From contig SFLN01000064.1 in the NCBI GenBank assembly GCA_004554555.1, positions 1 through 10,921 of the forward strand: a stretch of DNA of 10,921 nt, read 5' to 3'. Numbering within the stretch: position 1 is the stretch's first letter; every line of letters starts with the position of its first letter. The notes beneath the pieces were generated by a model. The model searched no databases, had not been told where the DNA came from, and saw nothing but the letters and a program-made list of their open reading frames with translations. The translations under genes were made by a program, and so were the position numbers. Of this stretch, positions 5,075 to 10,921 are shown one piece after another. The DNA comes from [Eubacterium] saphenum. Lineage in GTDB: Bacteria; Bacillota; Clostridia; Oscillospirales; Ruminococcaceae.

Positions 5075-6439
5075 TTGCTTAATACTGGCGATATTTTGGA
5101 AACAATCAAGATGATTCAAGAGGAAAATCTTGACATCAGAACGATTACTATGGGCATTTCGCTGCTCGACTGCATTTCGGACGACGCGAAAACTGCCTGC
5201 GATAAAATCTATGAGAAGATGATGAGGAAGGCTGAAAACCTCGTCAAAACGGGCGAAGATATCGAGAAGCAGTACGGTATCCCGATTATAAACAAGCGTA
5301 TTTCCGTAACCCCGATTGCGATGGTTTCCGCGGCAAGCTCTGCGAAAGGTCAAAGCCCCGTGGAGTACGCGAAGGTTCTGCAAAGGGTTGCCGAGGGAAC
5401 GGGCGTAAACTACATCGGCGGCTATTCCGCGCTGGTGCACAAGGGCTTCTCGGCGGGTGACAGAGAGCTTATCGAGAGTATCCCCGAGGCGCTTGCCTGC
5501 ACGAGCAACGTTTGCTCTTCGGTCAACATCGGTTCAACAAAAGCGGGTATCAATATGGACGCGGTTGCGCTGATGGGTAAAATCGTGCGCGAGGCTTCGG
5601 AAAAGACTGCCGATAACCACTGTTTCGGTGCAGCGAAAATTGTTGTCTTTTGCAATGCTCCCGAGGATAACCCGTTTATGGCGGGCGCGTTCCACGGCGT
5701 CGGCGAGTACGATTGCGAGATAAATGTCGGCGTGTCGGGACCGGGAGTTGTTAGGGCAGCTCTGAAAAAGTATCCGGACGCGAATATGTCGGAGATTGCC
5801 GATGTAATCAAGAAGACCGCGTTCAAAATCACGAGAATGGGACAGCTTGTCGGCACGGAAGCGTCAAAGCGCTTGGGAGTTCCGTTCGGTATTGTGGATT
5901 TGTCGCTTGCACCCACACCGGCGGTCGGCGACTCGGTTGCACACATTCTGGAAGAAATCGGCTTGGAGAGCTGCGGCGCGCACGGCACGACTGCTTGTCT
6001 GGCAATGCTGAACGACGCGGTGAAGAAGGGCGGAGTTATGGCTTCGTCGCACGTCGGCGGGCTTTCGGGTGCGTTTATACCGGTGTCCGAGGACGCGGGT
6101 ATGATTGACGCGGTGAACAGGGGTTCGCTGTCGCTGGAGAAGCTGGAAGCGATGACGGCGGTGTGCTCGGTGGGGCTGGATATGATTGTAATCCCCGGCG
6201 ATACGCCCGCAGAAACGATTTCGGCGATAATCGCGGACGAGGCGGCTATCGGTATGGTGAACTCGAAGACGACAGCGGTGCGCGTTATTCCTGCGATTGG
6301 AATGAAAGAGGGCGAAACGCTGGAGTTTGGCGGGCTGTTCGGAAGCGGACCGGTTATGCCCGTGAGCAAGTTTAGCTCGGCGAAGTTTATTTCGAGAGGC
6401 GGAAGAATTCCGGCGCCGCTGCAGAGCCTGAAGAACTAA
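5075..6439 (+). CDS. UPF0210 (DUF711/PFL-like) protein
   Basis: The 454-residue protein matches UPF0210 throughout. The N-terminus has ILETIKMIQEENLDIRTITM then GISLLDC, followed by NKRISVTPIAMV (about 73-84), SALVHKGFSAGDRELIESIP, the NVCSSVNIGSTKAGINMDAV block, HGVGEYDCEINVGVSGPGVV, DLSLAPTPAVGDSVAHILEEIG, and GAFIPVSEDAGMI. The length is normal for the family. The biochemical role is not established; sequence similarity to glycyl-radical-type folds has been proposed for the superfamily, but no glycyl-radical motif is evident here. The start is the TTG at 5075, because the family's conserved first helix begins here and no in-frame ATG or GTG fits. The ribosome site is weak (AGAGGA, about 12 bases upstream), so output may be low or coupled to the ACT gene. 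Confidence 0.92.
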   Translation: MLNTGDILETIKMIQEENLDIRTITMGISLLDCISDDAKTACDKIYEKMMRKAENLVKTGEDIEKQYGIPIINKRISVTPIAMVSAASSAKGQSPVEYAKVLQRVAEGTGVNYIGGYSALVHKGFSAGDRELIESIPEALACTSNVCSSVNIGSTKAGINMDAVALMGKIVREASEKTADNHCFGAAKIVVFCNAPEDNPFMAGAFHGVGEYDCEINVGVSGPGVVRAALKKYPDANMSEIADVIKKTAFKITRMGQLVGTEASKRLGVPFGIVDLSLAPTPAVGDSVAHILEEIGLESCGAHGTTACLAMLNDAVKKGGVMASSHVGGLSGAFIPVSEDAGMIDAVNRGSLSLEKLEAMTAVCSVGLDMIVIPGDTPAETISAIIADEAAIGMVNSKTTAVRVIPAIGMKEGETLEFGGLFGSGPVMPVSKFSSAKFISRGGRIPAPLQSLKN

Positions 6440-6470
6440 GCGCGTTTGCGAATGGAATATCAAAAATCCC

Positions 6471-6499
6471 TTGACTTCTTTGTCTGATTATGGTATACT
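6471..6499 (+). promoter_or_regulatory. Sigma-A promoter of a candidate small RNA
   Basis: TTGACT (6471-6476), a 17-bp spacer and TATACT (6494-6499): one mismatch in each hexamer and ideal spacing. The predicted start is near 6506. No gene of normal size follows in this direction before the terminator at 6665-6695. Confidence 0.8.
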
Positions 6500-6505
6500 T
6501 TCATT

Positions 6506-6695
6506 AAGTGGAGTGGCTGCTCCCCTTGTGAAAGCGGGACATTCAGAAGAACGTTCCCTTAATGACCGCCCAAATCGTTGAGATTGTTATCAGCACCTTA
6601 AAGATTTGGGTTAAGAGCTTGTTGATTTGCTTTGCAATCTCGATGAGCTCTTTCTGTGATAACAAAAAGCGCCGCTGTTACGGCGCTTTTGCGTT
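6506..6695 (+). ncRNA. Candidate structured small RNA, about 190 nt
   Basis: A strong promoter and an intrinsic terminator bracket about 190 nt without a convincing ORF. Within it, CCCAAATC pairs with GATTTGGG (6569-6576 with 6603-6610). AAGAGCT pairs with AGCTCTT at the base of an imperfect long hairpin (6613-6652). GTTATCA can alternatively pair with TGATAAC (6586-6592 with 6657-6663), which is incompatible with the first two being simply nested and so hints at two conformations. The ATG at 6562 opens a hydrophobic frame but has no ribosome site and runs through the terminator stem. I do not recognise the family; 6S, SRP, tmRNA and RNase P RNA do not fit. It could also be a small type I toxin-type locus or a 3' UTR product of the UPF0210 mRNA. 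Confidence 0.5.
6664..6695. terminator. Bidirectional intrinsic terminator
   Basis: AAAAGCGCCG (6665-6674) pairs perfectly with CGGCGCTTTT (6681-6690) around CTGTTA. On the plus strand TTTT, GCG and TTTTT follow; on the minus strand the stem is followed by TTTTT (6668-6664). It therefore ends both the plus-strand small RNA (and any UPF0210 read-through) and the minus-strand thioredoxin mRNA, whose stop codon is at 6697-6699. Confidence 0.88.
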
Positions 6696-6696
6696 T

Positions 6697-7005
6697 TTAT
6701 TGCAGTTTCTTAATGTTCTCGGCAATGATGAGCTTGTGCGTGAACCCAACCAGCCGTTCCCGTATCTCCCCGTTTTTGATGAAAAGGAGCGTCGGAAGCG
6801 CGGTAATATCGTACTTTTCGGCGAGCGCGGTTTCCTCGGTGATGTCGCATTTCGCAATCAGCACGTCGTCGTTCGCGGCAACTTCCGCAAGCCCCGCCTC
6901 GGTTTTCTTGCAGTGTACGCAGGTCGGCGAGTAAAACTCCACCACAAGCGCCTTGTCCGTTTTCAGCACCTCTCCCAAATTCGCCGCAGTAAGTTGTGTC
7001 AGCAT
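6697..7005 (-). CDS. Thioredoxin-family protein with CVHC active site
   Basis: The 102-residue protein has the thioredoxin fold pattern: ALVVEFYSPTCVHCKKTEAGL with the redox pair C29/C32 (CVHC), the NDDVLIAKCDITEE strand, the cis-proline at ALPTLLFI (P71), and NGEIRERLVGF. It should carry out cytoplasmic thiol-disulfide exchange. The CxxC dipeptide is Val-His rather than the classical Gly-Pro, and the Trp before the first Cys is replaced by Thr, which will change the redox potential; such variants are common among Clostridial thioredoxin-like proteins. The start is the ATG at 7005, preceded by GGAGGT 7 bases upstream; a longer form to 7020 would begin inside that ribosome site. It has its own consensus promoter and terminator, so it is a single-gene unit. 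Confidence 0.93.
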   Translation of the reverse strand: MLTQLTAANLGEVLKTDKALVVEFYSPTCVHCKKTEAGLAEVAANDDVLIAKCDITEETALAEKYDITALPTLLFIKNGEIRERLVGFTHKLIIAENIKKLQ

Positions 7006-7057
7006 TGTTTTTACCTCCAAATTCTGCTATTCCTATATACATAGTAGTTTTATAGAC

Positions 7058-7086
7058 ATTATATCCCATTTTGCTGCATTTGTCAA
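7058..7086 (-). promoter_or_regulatory. Consensus sigma-A promoter of the thioredoxin gene
   Basis: On the minus strand: TTGACA (7086-7081), a 17-bp spacer, and TATAAT (7063-7058). Both hexamers are perfect. Transcription would start near 7051, with a leader of about 46 nt. Confidence 0.88.
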
Positions 7087-7120
7087 GCATTTTCGAGAAT
7101 TTTTTGCAAAGTTGAAATAT

Positions 7121-7138
7121 CCTACTAAATAGATATGG
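7121..7138 (+). repeat. 18-bp imperfect direct repeat, copy 1
   Basis: This 18-bp stretch matches 7243-7260 at 13 of 18 positions around a shared TACTAAA core. The pair brackets the -35/-10 of the sulfur-type operon, copy 2 covering the predicted start. Possible binding sites for a regulator, none recognised. Confidence 0.35.
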
Positions 7139-7208
7139 TAAATATGCACACAAGTTAAGGTCAATTTTTGATAAATATGTAAAAATCGCCAAAGTTCAAG
7201 AAATGCTA

Positions 7209-7237
7209 TTGACATTTGTCGGAAAAGATTGTATAAT
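7209..7237 (+). promoter_or_regulatory. Consensus sigma-A promoter of the ABC/ASST operon
   Basis: TTGACA (7209-7214), a 17-bp spacer, and TATAAT (7232-7237): a perfect match. The start would be near 7244, giving an unusually long leader of about 145 nt before the ATPase ATG. A promoter this strong suggests control lies in a repressor or in the leader. Confidence 0.88.
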
Positions 7238-7242
7238 CAAAA

Positions 7243-7268
7243 CATACTAAACATATAGGAAATATATG
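7243..7268 (+). promoter_or_regulatory. Repeat copy 2 plus 6-5-6 dyad at the transcription start
   Basis: Copy 2 of the 18-bp repeat (7243-7260) overlaps CATATA-GGAAA-TATATG (7252-7257 with 7263-7268), a perfect dyad. It sits where a repressor would act, or would form a small 5' hairpin in the leader RNA. Confidence 0.35.
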
Positions 7269-7295
7269 AGAAATTCGGCAAAGGATAAGACATTT

Positions 7296-7352
7296 ATGAA
7301 AAGCAATCGAATTTTCCGAAAGCTCCGAATGTGTCCGAGTGGTCGATGTTGA
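7296..7352 (+). CDS. Putative 18-aa Cys-containing leader peptide
   Basis: The frame encodes MKSNRIFRKLRMCPSGRC and stops with TGA, all inside the 145-nt leader of the ABC/ASST operon. AAAGGA at 7280-7285 lies 10 bases before the ATG and is a usable ribosome site. Cys codons (TGT) are at 7332 and 7347, the latter the last sense codon. Four of its five Arg codons are CGA, which I do not find among the Arg codons of the following ATPase gene, so ribosomes may move slowly here. AGCTCC at 7321-7326, inside the ORF, can pair with GGAGTT at 7377-7382, the ribosome site of the ATPase. A ribosome held at the first Cys codon would cover 7321-7326 and free that site. This fits a cysteine-sensing leader for a sulfur operon, but is inference from one sequence. 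Confidence 0.5.
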   Translation: MKSNRIFRKLRMCPSGRC

Positions 7353-7388
7353 ACAGAATTTTAATAATCGGATAATGGAGTTAATAAT

Positions 7389-8456
7389 ATGTACATCGAG
7401 TTAAAGAACATAAACAAGACCTTCGGCGATTTCAAGGCTTCCGACAACGTGAGCTTCGGTATCGAAAAAGGCAAGCTCATCGGTCTGCTCGGACCGAGCG
7501 GCAGCGGCAAAACCACAATCCTCCGCATTCTCGCGGGGCTTGAGAAACAGGACAGCGGCGATATCTTCATCGACGGGAAAAACGTCAACGGCTTGCCTGT
7601 AAACGAGCGCGGAATTGGCTTCGTGTTCCAGAATTACGCGCTGTTCCCGTTCAAAACGGTGTTCGACAACATCGCTTACGGGCTGAAAGTCCAGAAAAAG
7701 GACAAGGCGTTCATCAAGAACCGCGTCGCCGAGCTGCTCGAGCTTGTCGGACTTCCGGGGCTTGAAAAGCGCTATCCCGACCAGCTCAGCGGCGGTCAGC
7801 GGCAAAGAATTGCCCTCGCAAGAGCGCTTGCGCCTTCGCCCGAGCTGCTTCTCCTCGACGAGCCGTTCGCGGCAATCGACGCAAAGGTGCGCAAGGAGCT
7901 TCGCGGCTGGCTTCGCGAAACCATCGACAAGGTTGGCATCACCAGCATTTTCGTTACCCACGACCAGGACGAGGCAGTCGAGGTTGCCGACGAGATTATC
8001 ATCACCAACAACGGCAAGGTTGAACAGGTCGGCAATCCCGTTGAAATCTACCTCAACCCGAAAACTCCCTTCGTGGCGCAGTTTATCGGGCAGTCCGCGG
8101 TAATCGAGAACTACGGCTCGCTCAAGGGCTTCACTCAGTCCGAGGAGTCAAAAACTGCGGTTATCCGCCCCGAGTTCATCGAGATAAACAAGTTCGAGGA
8201 CAACGGTTTTCACCAGTACGAAAGCTCGATGGAGGACGGAGTTGTCGAGGAAATCCTGTTTCGCGGCAACGTTTTCGAGGTGCGCGTGCGGCTTGACGGG
8301 CAGACAATCACCGGCAGATACGACCTCAACGCTCCCCGTTTGAAGCGCGGCGACAAGGTTAAGGTGCTCATCAAGAAGCTCTACACGATAAGCGGCAACG
8401 AAACCGCAATTCTCCTGAACAAAGGTCTTGACGCAAGCGACGTCTACTACATCTGA
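7389..8456 (+). CDS. ABC transporter ATP-binding protein, CysA/SsuB-like
   Basis: The 355-residue protein is a complete ABC ATPase. It shows Walker A GPSGSGKTT (35-43), the Q-loop Q81, the signature LSGGQRQR (133-140), Walker B LLLLDEPF (153-160), the D-loop AAIDAKVRKEL, and the H-loop His 191 in THDQDEA. The segment VRKELRGWLRE plus EVADEIIITNNGKVEQVGNP and a C-terminal TOBE-like beta domain (about 240-345) resemble sulfate-type CysA and the nitrate/sulfonate/taurine group. It would energise uptake through a membrane permease. The ATG at 7389 has GGAG 8 bases upstream. It is the first full gene of the operon. The expected permease is missing downstream, so this ATPase may be orphaned or use a permease encoded elsewhere. 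The true substrate is not readable; the ASST neighbour favours a sulfur compound. Confidence 0.92.
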   Translation: MYIELKNINKTFGDFKASDNVSFGIEKGKLIGLLGPSGSGKTTILRILAGLEKQDSGDIFIDGKNVNGLPVNERGIGFVFQNYALFPFKTVFDNIAYGLKVQKKDKAFIKNRVAELLELVGLPGLEKRYPDQLSGGQRQRIALARALAPSPELLLLDEPFAAIDAKVRKELRGWLRETIDKVGITSIFVTHDQDEAVEVADEIIITNNGKVEQVGNPVEIYLNPKTPFVAQFIGQSAVIENYGSLKGFTQSEESKTAVIRPEFIEINKFEDNGFHQYESSMEDGVVEEILFRGNVFEVRVRLDGQTITGRYDLNAPRLKRGDKVKVLIKKLYTISGNETAILLNKGLDASDVYYI

Positions 8457-8466
8457 GGAGGAAATT

Positions 8467-8571
8467 ATGGACAAGAAAAAAACAACTCCTCGCGACGTTG
8501 CGCGGAGGATTTTGAAAAGCGGCGTTTTGTCGTGGATTATTATAATATTCTCGCGGATTTTGCGGCGGTGA
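8467..8571 (+). pseudogene. 5' remnant of an ABC permease gene
   Basis: A well-placed GGAGG ribosome site (8456-8460) precedes an ATG that encodes only 34 residues. A polar, basic start (MDKKKTTPRDVARRILKSG) is followed by VLSWIIIIF, which looks like the beginning of the first membrane helix, and then the frame stops at TGA 8569. This is how permeases of SsuC/TauC type begin, and the slot between ATPase and binding protein is where the permease belongs. The frame changes to that of the binding protein within about 8525-8565, so the rest of the permease appears deleted. A genuine 34-residue peptide is less likely. Confidence 0.65.
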
Positions 8572-9305
8572 ACCGTTTCGGAAACACGCTTCACGCGAAT
8601 ACTCTGGTGATTTTCTCCGACCTTGCTTCGGGTGTGTCCAACAACGGCGGTCTGTACGTTGCGCCGAAGTACGCGGATAACCTCAAAGCACTCAACGACA
8701 GCGAGGGCTGGATTACGCAAATCGGCACGGTTGTCGAGTATTTCAACTGGCAGGCGCAGACCTATCTCGGTCTTGACGTGTCCAAGCAGAAGGTTGTCCA
8801 AACCGATTCAAGTATGACGTCGCTTGCGCTTGCGAAAAACGGCGATGCTGCGGCGATTGTTGCCACGGGTGCTCAGGGCAAGCGTTTCGAGGAGCAGGGC
8901 TGGAAGCTGGTTGCTTCGCCGCAGGAAATCGGAATTGACGTAAGCAGCTACCTTATCACAACCAAGAATTTCGCCGAGAAAAACAGCGAGCTGCTTGCAA
9001 ATTACATCAAGGCGCTTGACGAGAGCGTTGCTTACATCAACAGTCATCTTGACGAATCAGCCGAGAAAATTGCTGCAAGATTTGGCATAGACGCGGAGGA
9101 TTTCAAGGACAACTGGACTCAGCTCACCATTAAATTCGGGCTTTCCGAAACGGCGGCAGCTCACCTTTCAAGCGTGAAGGACTGGGCGTTTGCGAACGGC
9201 AAATTCCCCGAGGATTACAACATCAGACAGTTCTACTACACCAAAGCGGCAAAGGCAGCTTTCCCCGAGAACGTGACGGTTGACCTTTCATCGGTGAACG
9301 GTTAA
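8532..9305 (+). pseudogene. 3' remnant of an SsuA/TauA-like substrate-binding protein
   Basis: About 257 residues match the C-terminal two-thirds of periplasmic-binding proteins of the NMT1/SsuA/TauA type: the GGLYVAPKYADNLKALND segment, the loop GDAAAIVATGAQGKRFEEQGWKLVAS, YLITTKNFAEKNSELLANYI and KALDESVAYINSH, and the ending VKDWAFANGKFPEDYNIRQF with YYTKAAKAAF. The signal or lipoprotein peptide and roughly the first 90-100 residues are missing. The frame opens at a GTG (8532) with no ribosome site, inside the permease remnant. Without the first lobe it cannot fold as a normal two-lobe binding protein or be exported. It ends 11 bp before the ASST gene. I read it as one side of a deletion junction, or an assembly collapse. 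Confidence 0.75.
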
Positions 9306-9316
9306 GGAGGCAAAAT

Positions 9317-10807
9317 ATGGGTTATCCAACAATTTTTCCCACGGGAACTTTGCGTTATAACAAGGAAAAAGCGTACAGCGGCTACACGATTTTCCCGTCG
9401 TCAAAGGGCGCGCTGCTTATCGATATGAGAGGAAACGAGGTTAAGCTCTGGGCGGGGCTTGGCGGTTTCCCGAACAAGATTTTGCCGGGCGGCTACGTTA
9501 TGGGAACAACCGCCGCGCGTACCGGCAAAAACGCTTATCAAGACCAAGTGGATTTGGTTCAGGTTGACTGGGACGGGCATATTGTGTGGAAATTCGACAA
9601 GACGGAGCTTGTTGCCGACGACCCCGAAAATCCCGTTTATATGGCTCGTCAGCACCACGATTTTCAGCGCGAGGGTTCGACTGTCGGTTACTATTACCCG
9701 AACGGTGAACCGAAAACATCAAGCGGAAACACGCTTATTCTCACCCACGAGAACCTTTATAATCACGACATTTCGGACAAGCGGCTGATTGACGACAAGA
9801 TAATCGAGGTTGACTGGGACGGGAACATTGTGTGGAGCTGGCGCGCGAGCGACCATTTCGATGAACTCGGCTTTGACGAGGCAGCGAAGAATGTTCTGTT
9901 CAGAAACCCCGGTCTGCACGGTGAAGCGGGCGGCGACTGGATGCACGTCAACAACTTCGCGACGCTTGGTGAAAACAAGTGGTATGACGCGGGAGATACG
10001 CGCTTTCATCCCGACAACATCATCTTTGATGCGAGAAACTCGAACATTCTCGCGATTATCGAGAAGAGCACGGGGAAGATTGTGTGGCGCTTGGGACCTG
10101 ATTTCAACGAGAACGAGGCTACGCGAAAGCTCGGCTGGATTATCGGTCAGCACCACCTGCACATGATACCGAAGGGCTTGCCGGGCGAGGGTGATTTGCT
10201 GGTGTACGACAACGGCGGCGAGGGCGGCTACGGTGTGCCGAATCCTGCTTCTCCCACGGGCAACAACAACGCGCACCGCGATTATTCGAGAGTTTTGCAG
10301 TTTAATCCGGTAACGCTGGAGATTACCTGGCAGTACACGCCGCTTGAGCACGGGTGCTTTTTGTTCACGGACGCGTCGAAGTTTTACAGCTCGTACATAA
10401 GCTCCGCGCAGCGTTTGCCGAACGGGAACACGCTGATAACCGAGGGGAGCGACGGGCATTTGCTTGAGGTGACGCCGGAGCATGAGATTGTGTGGGAGTA
10501 CATAAATCCGTACTTCAACAATATGTTCGGGAAGTTCACGAACAATATGATTTATCGTGCGTATCGTGTGCCGTACGAGTGGATTCCGCAGCTTGCGAAG
10601 CCTGATGAGGAAAGCATTGAGGCGATTGATGTGGAAACGTTCAGAGTGCCGGGAGCGCCTGTTGGAGCGGGTGCGGGGCAGATAACCACCGTTGACGGGG
10701 TTGACCCGAATGCGAGGACGATAACGGGAATGGCGAGTAAGAAGAAGGACGAGGAGGAGCGGTTGGATTTTTGCGTGGCGTCGATTAAGAGGAATGAGAT
10801 TAAGTAA
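9317..10807 (+). CDS. Aryl-sulfate sulfotransferase (ASST), no signal peptide
   Basis: The 496-residue protein fits the bacterial arylsulfotransferase family, which moves a sulfate group from a phenolic sulfate to another phenol without PAPS. It shows beta-propeller blades with repeated 'D-G-IVW' strands: VDWDGHIVWKFD (83-94), VDWDGNIVWSWR (165-176), STGKIVWRLG (251-260), TLEITWQY (333-340) and HEIVWEY (389-395). Candidate active-site residues are H113/H114 (RQHHDF), H210 (DWMHVN), H279/H280 (GQHHLH), R325 (YSRV) and R366 (AQRLPNGNTLI); which match the known catalytic His and Arg needs an alignment. It begins MGYPTIFPTGTLRY with no signal peptide, so it is predicted cytoplasmic, unlike enterobacterial AssT. 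AAGGAGG precedes the ATG. The last 60 residues are a polar tail. It closes the operon. Confidence 0.85.
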   Translation: MGYPTIFPTGTLRYNKEKAYSGYTIFPSSKGALLIDMRGNEVKLWAGLGGFPNKILPGGYVMGTTAARTGKNAYQDQVDLVQVDWDGHIVWKFDKTELVADDPENPVYMARQHHDFQREGSTVGYYYPNGEPKTSSGNTLILTHENLYNHDISDKRLIDDKIIEVDWDGNIVWSWRASDHFDELGFDEAAKNVLFRNPGLHGEAGGDWMHVNNFATLGENKWYDAGDTRFHPDNIIFDARNSNILAIIEKSTGKIVWRLGPDFNENEATRKLGWIIGQHHLHMIPKGLPGEGDLLVYDNGGEGGYGVPNPASPTGNNNAHRDYSRVLQFNPVTLEITWQYTPLEHGCFLFTDASKFYSSYISSAQRLPNGNTLITEGSDGHLLEVTPEHEIVWEYINPYFNNMFGKFTNNMIYRAYRVPYEWIPQLAKPDEESIEAIDVETFRVPGAPVGAGAGQITTVDGVDPNARTITGMASKKKDEEERLDFCVASIKRNEIK

Positions 10808-10843
10808 ATCTGAAGAGAGCCGTAATCGAGCACGCGAAGCCTT

Positions 10844-10918
10844 AAGTCTTTTTGAAATTCCAAAAAACTTTTTCTTCAGAAAAAGTTGTTTGGCCGCCGG
10901 AGGCACTGGAGCGAAGCG
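10844..10918 (+). repeat. Dispersed hairpin repeat, copy 2
   Basis: Same length as 4023-4097 and no indels. The stem is 10860-10874 with 10879-10893, 14 of 15 pairs, around the same TTCA loop, followed by the identical GCCGCCGGAGGCACTGGAGC and GAAGCG. Similarity extends weakly about 20 bp further upstream. It lies 37 bp after the ASST stop in the plus orientation. It could stabilise or end the operon mRNA, but there is no U-run directly after the stem. Confidence 0.85.
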
Positions 10919-10921
10919 TAA

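Noticed and set aside
5422..6463. Long minus-strand frames opposite the UPF0210 gene
   Set aside because: They are antisense shadows of a strongly conserved protein and have no start signals or domain resemblance.
6506..6695. 6S RNA or another housekeeping RNA
   Set aside because: No long closing stem between the 5' and 3' ends with a central bubble, and no SRP, tmRNA or RNase P signature is visible.
6562..7044. 160-codon plus-strand frame over the small RNA and the thioredoxin gene
   Set aside because: It runs through the terminator and antisense to a well-supported thioredoxin gene, and lacks a ribosome site.
7244..7388. Known metabolite riboswitch in the ABC operon leader
   Set aside because: I looked for TPP, SAM, cobalamin and T-box type conserved boxes and saw none; the leader ORF explains the length better.
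10844..10918. Ordinary intrinsic terminator of the ABC/ASST operon
   Set aside because: The stem is AT-rich, is followed by GC-rich conserved sequence rather than a U-run, and the same unit occurs upstream of unrelated genes.

Overview
The window looks like a chromosomal segment of a Firmicute, most likely a Clostridia/Oscillospirales-type anaerobe. The signs are near-consensus sigma-A promoters (TTGACA-17-TATAAT) in AT-rich intergenic DNA, strong GGAGG ribosome sites, GC-balanced coding DNA, and a typical Gram-positive gene set: Asp23/YloU-like protein, non-mevalonate IspE, UPF0237/UPF0210 pair, orphan DnaD-type phage protein. I cannot fix the genus from sequence alone.

Layout. 1-176: gene-poor, with a very regular ~12-bp array of A-tracts. 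177-533 (-): Asp23/Gls24-family protein. 629-1480 (-): ispE. 1681-2238 (+): winged-helix phage-replication-type protein, standing alone. 2248-3923 (-): Lrp/AsnC regulator followed by a PLP class-I aminotransferase, a two-gene operon. 3924-4755: an 830-bp gene-free region packed with perfect hairpins, several of them abutting; one unit recurs at 10844-10918. 4756-6439 (+): ACT-domain protein plus UPF0210/DUF711 protein, driven by a promoter whose -35 lies inside a 9-7-9 dyad. 6471-6695 (+): a candidate small RNA with its own promoter, ending at a terminator shared with the convergent thioredoxin-like gene 6697-7005 (-). 7058-7388: back-to-back promoters for the thioredoxin and for a sulfur-type operon. 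7389-10807 (+): CysA/SsuB-like ABC ATPase, a broken permease start, a broken substrate-binding protein, and a cytoplasmic-looking aryl-sulfate sulfotransferase (ASST).

How the genes fit. The 7.2-10.8 kb operon reads as uptake of an organosulfur compound or aryl sulfate coupled to sulfate-group transfer. Two things stand out. First, its 145-nt leader holds an 18-codon ORF ending in Met-Cys-Pro-Ser-Gly-Arg-Cys, placed so that a ribosome stalled on a Cys codon would cover a segment able to pair with the ATPase Shine-Dalgarno; this suggests translational attenuation by cysteine supply. Second, the operon has apparently suffered a deletion that fused the first codons of a permease gene, out of frame, to the middle of a substrate-binding-protein gene, so no membrane subunit remains here.

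The most novel-looking structures are the Cys leader ORF, the hairpin array with a dispersed copy showing three compensatory base-pair changes, and the phased A-tract array. All functional statements are inferences from sequence; no searches or folding programs were run.
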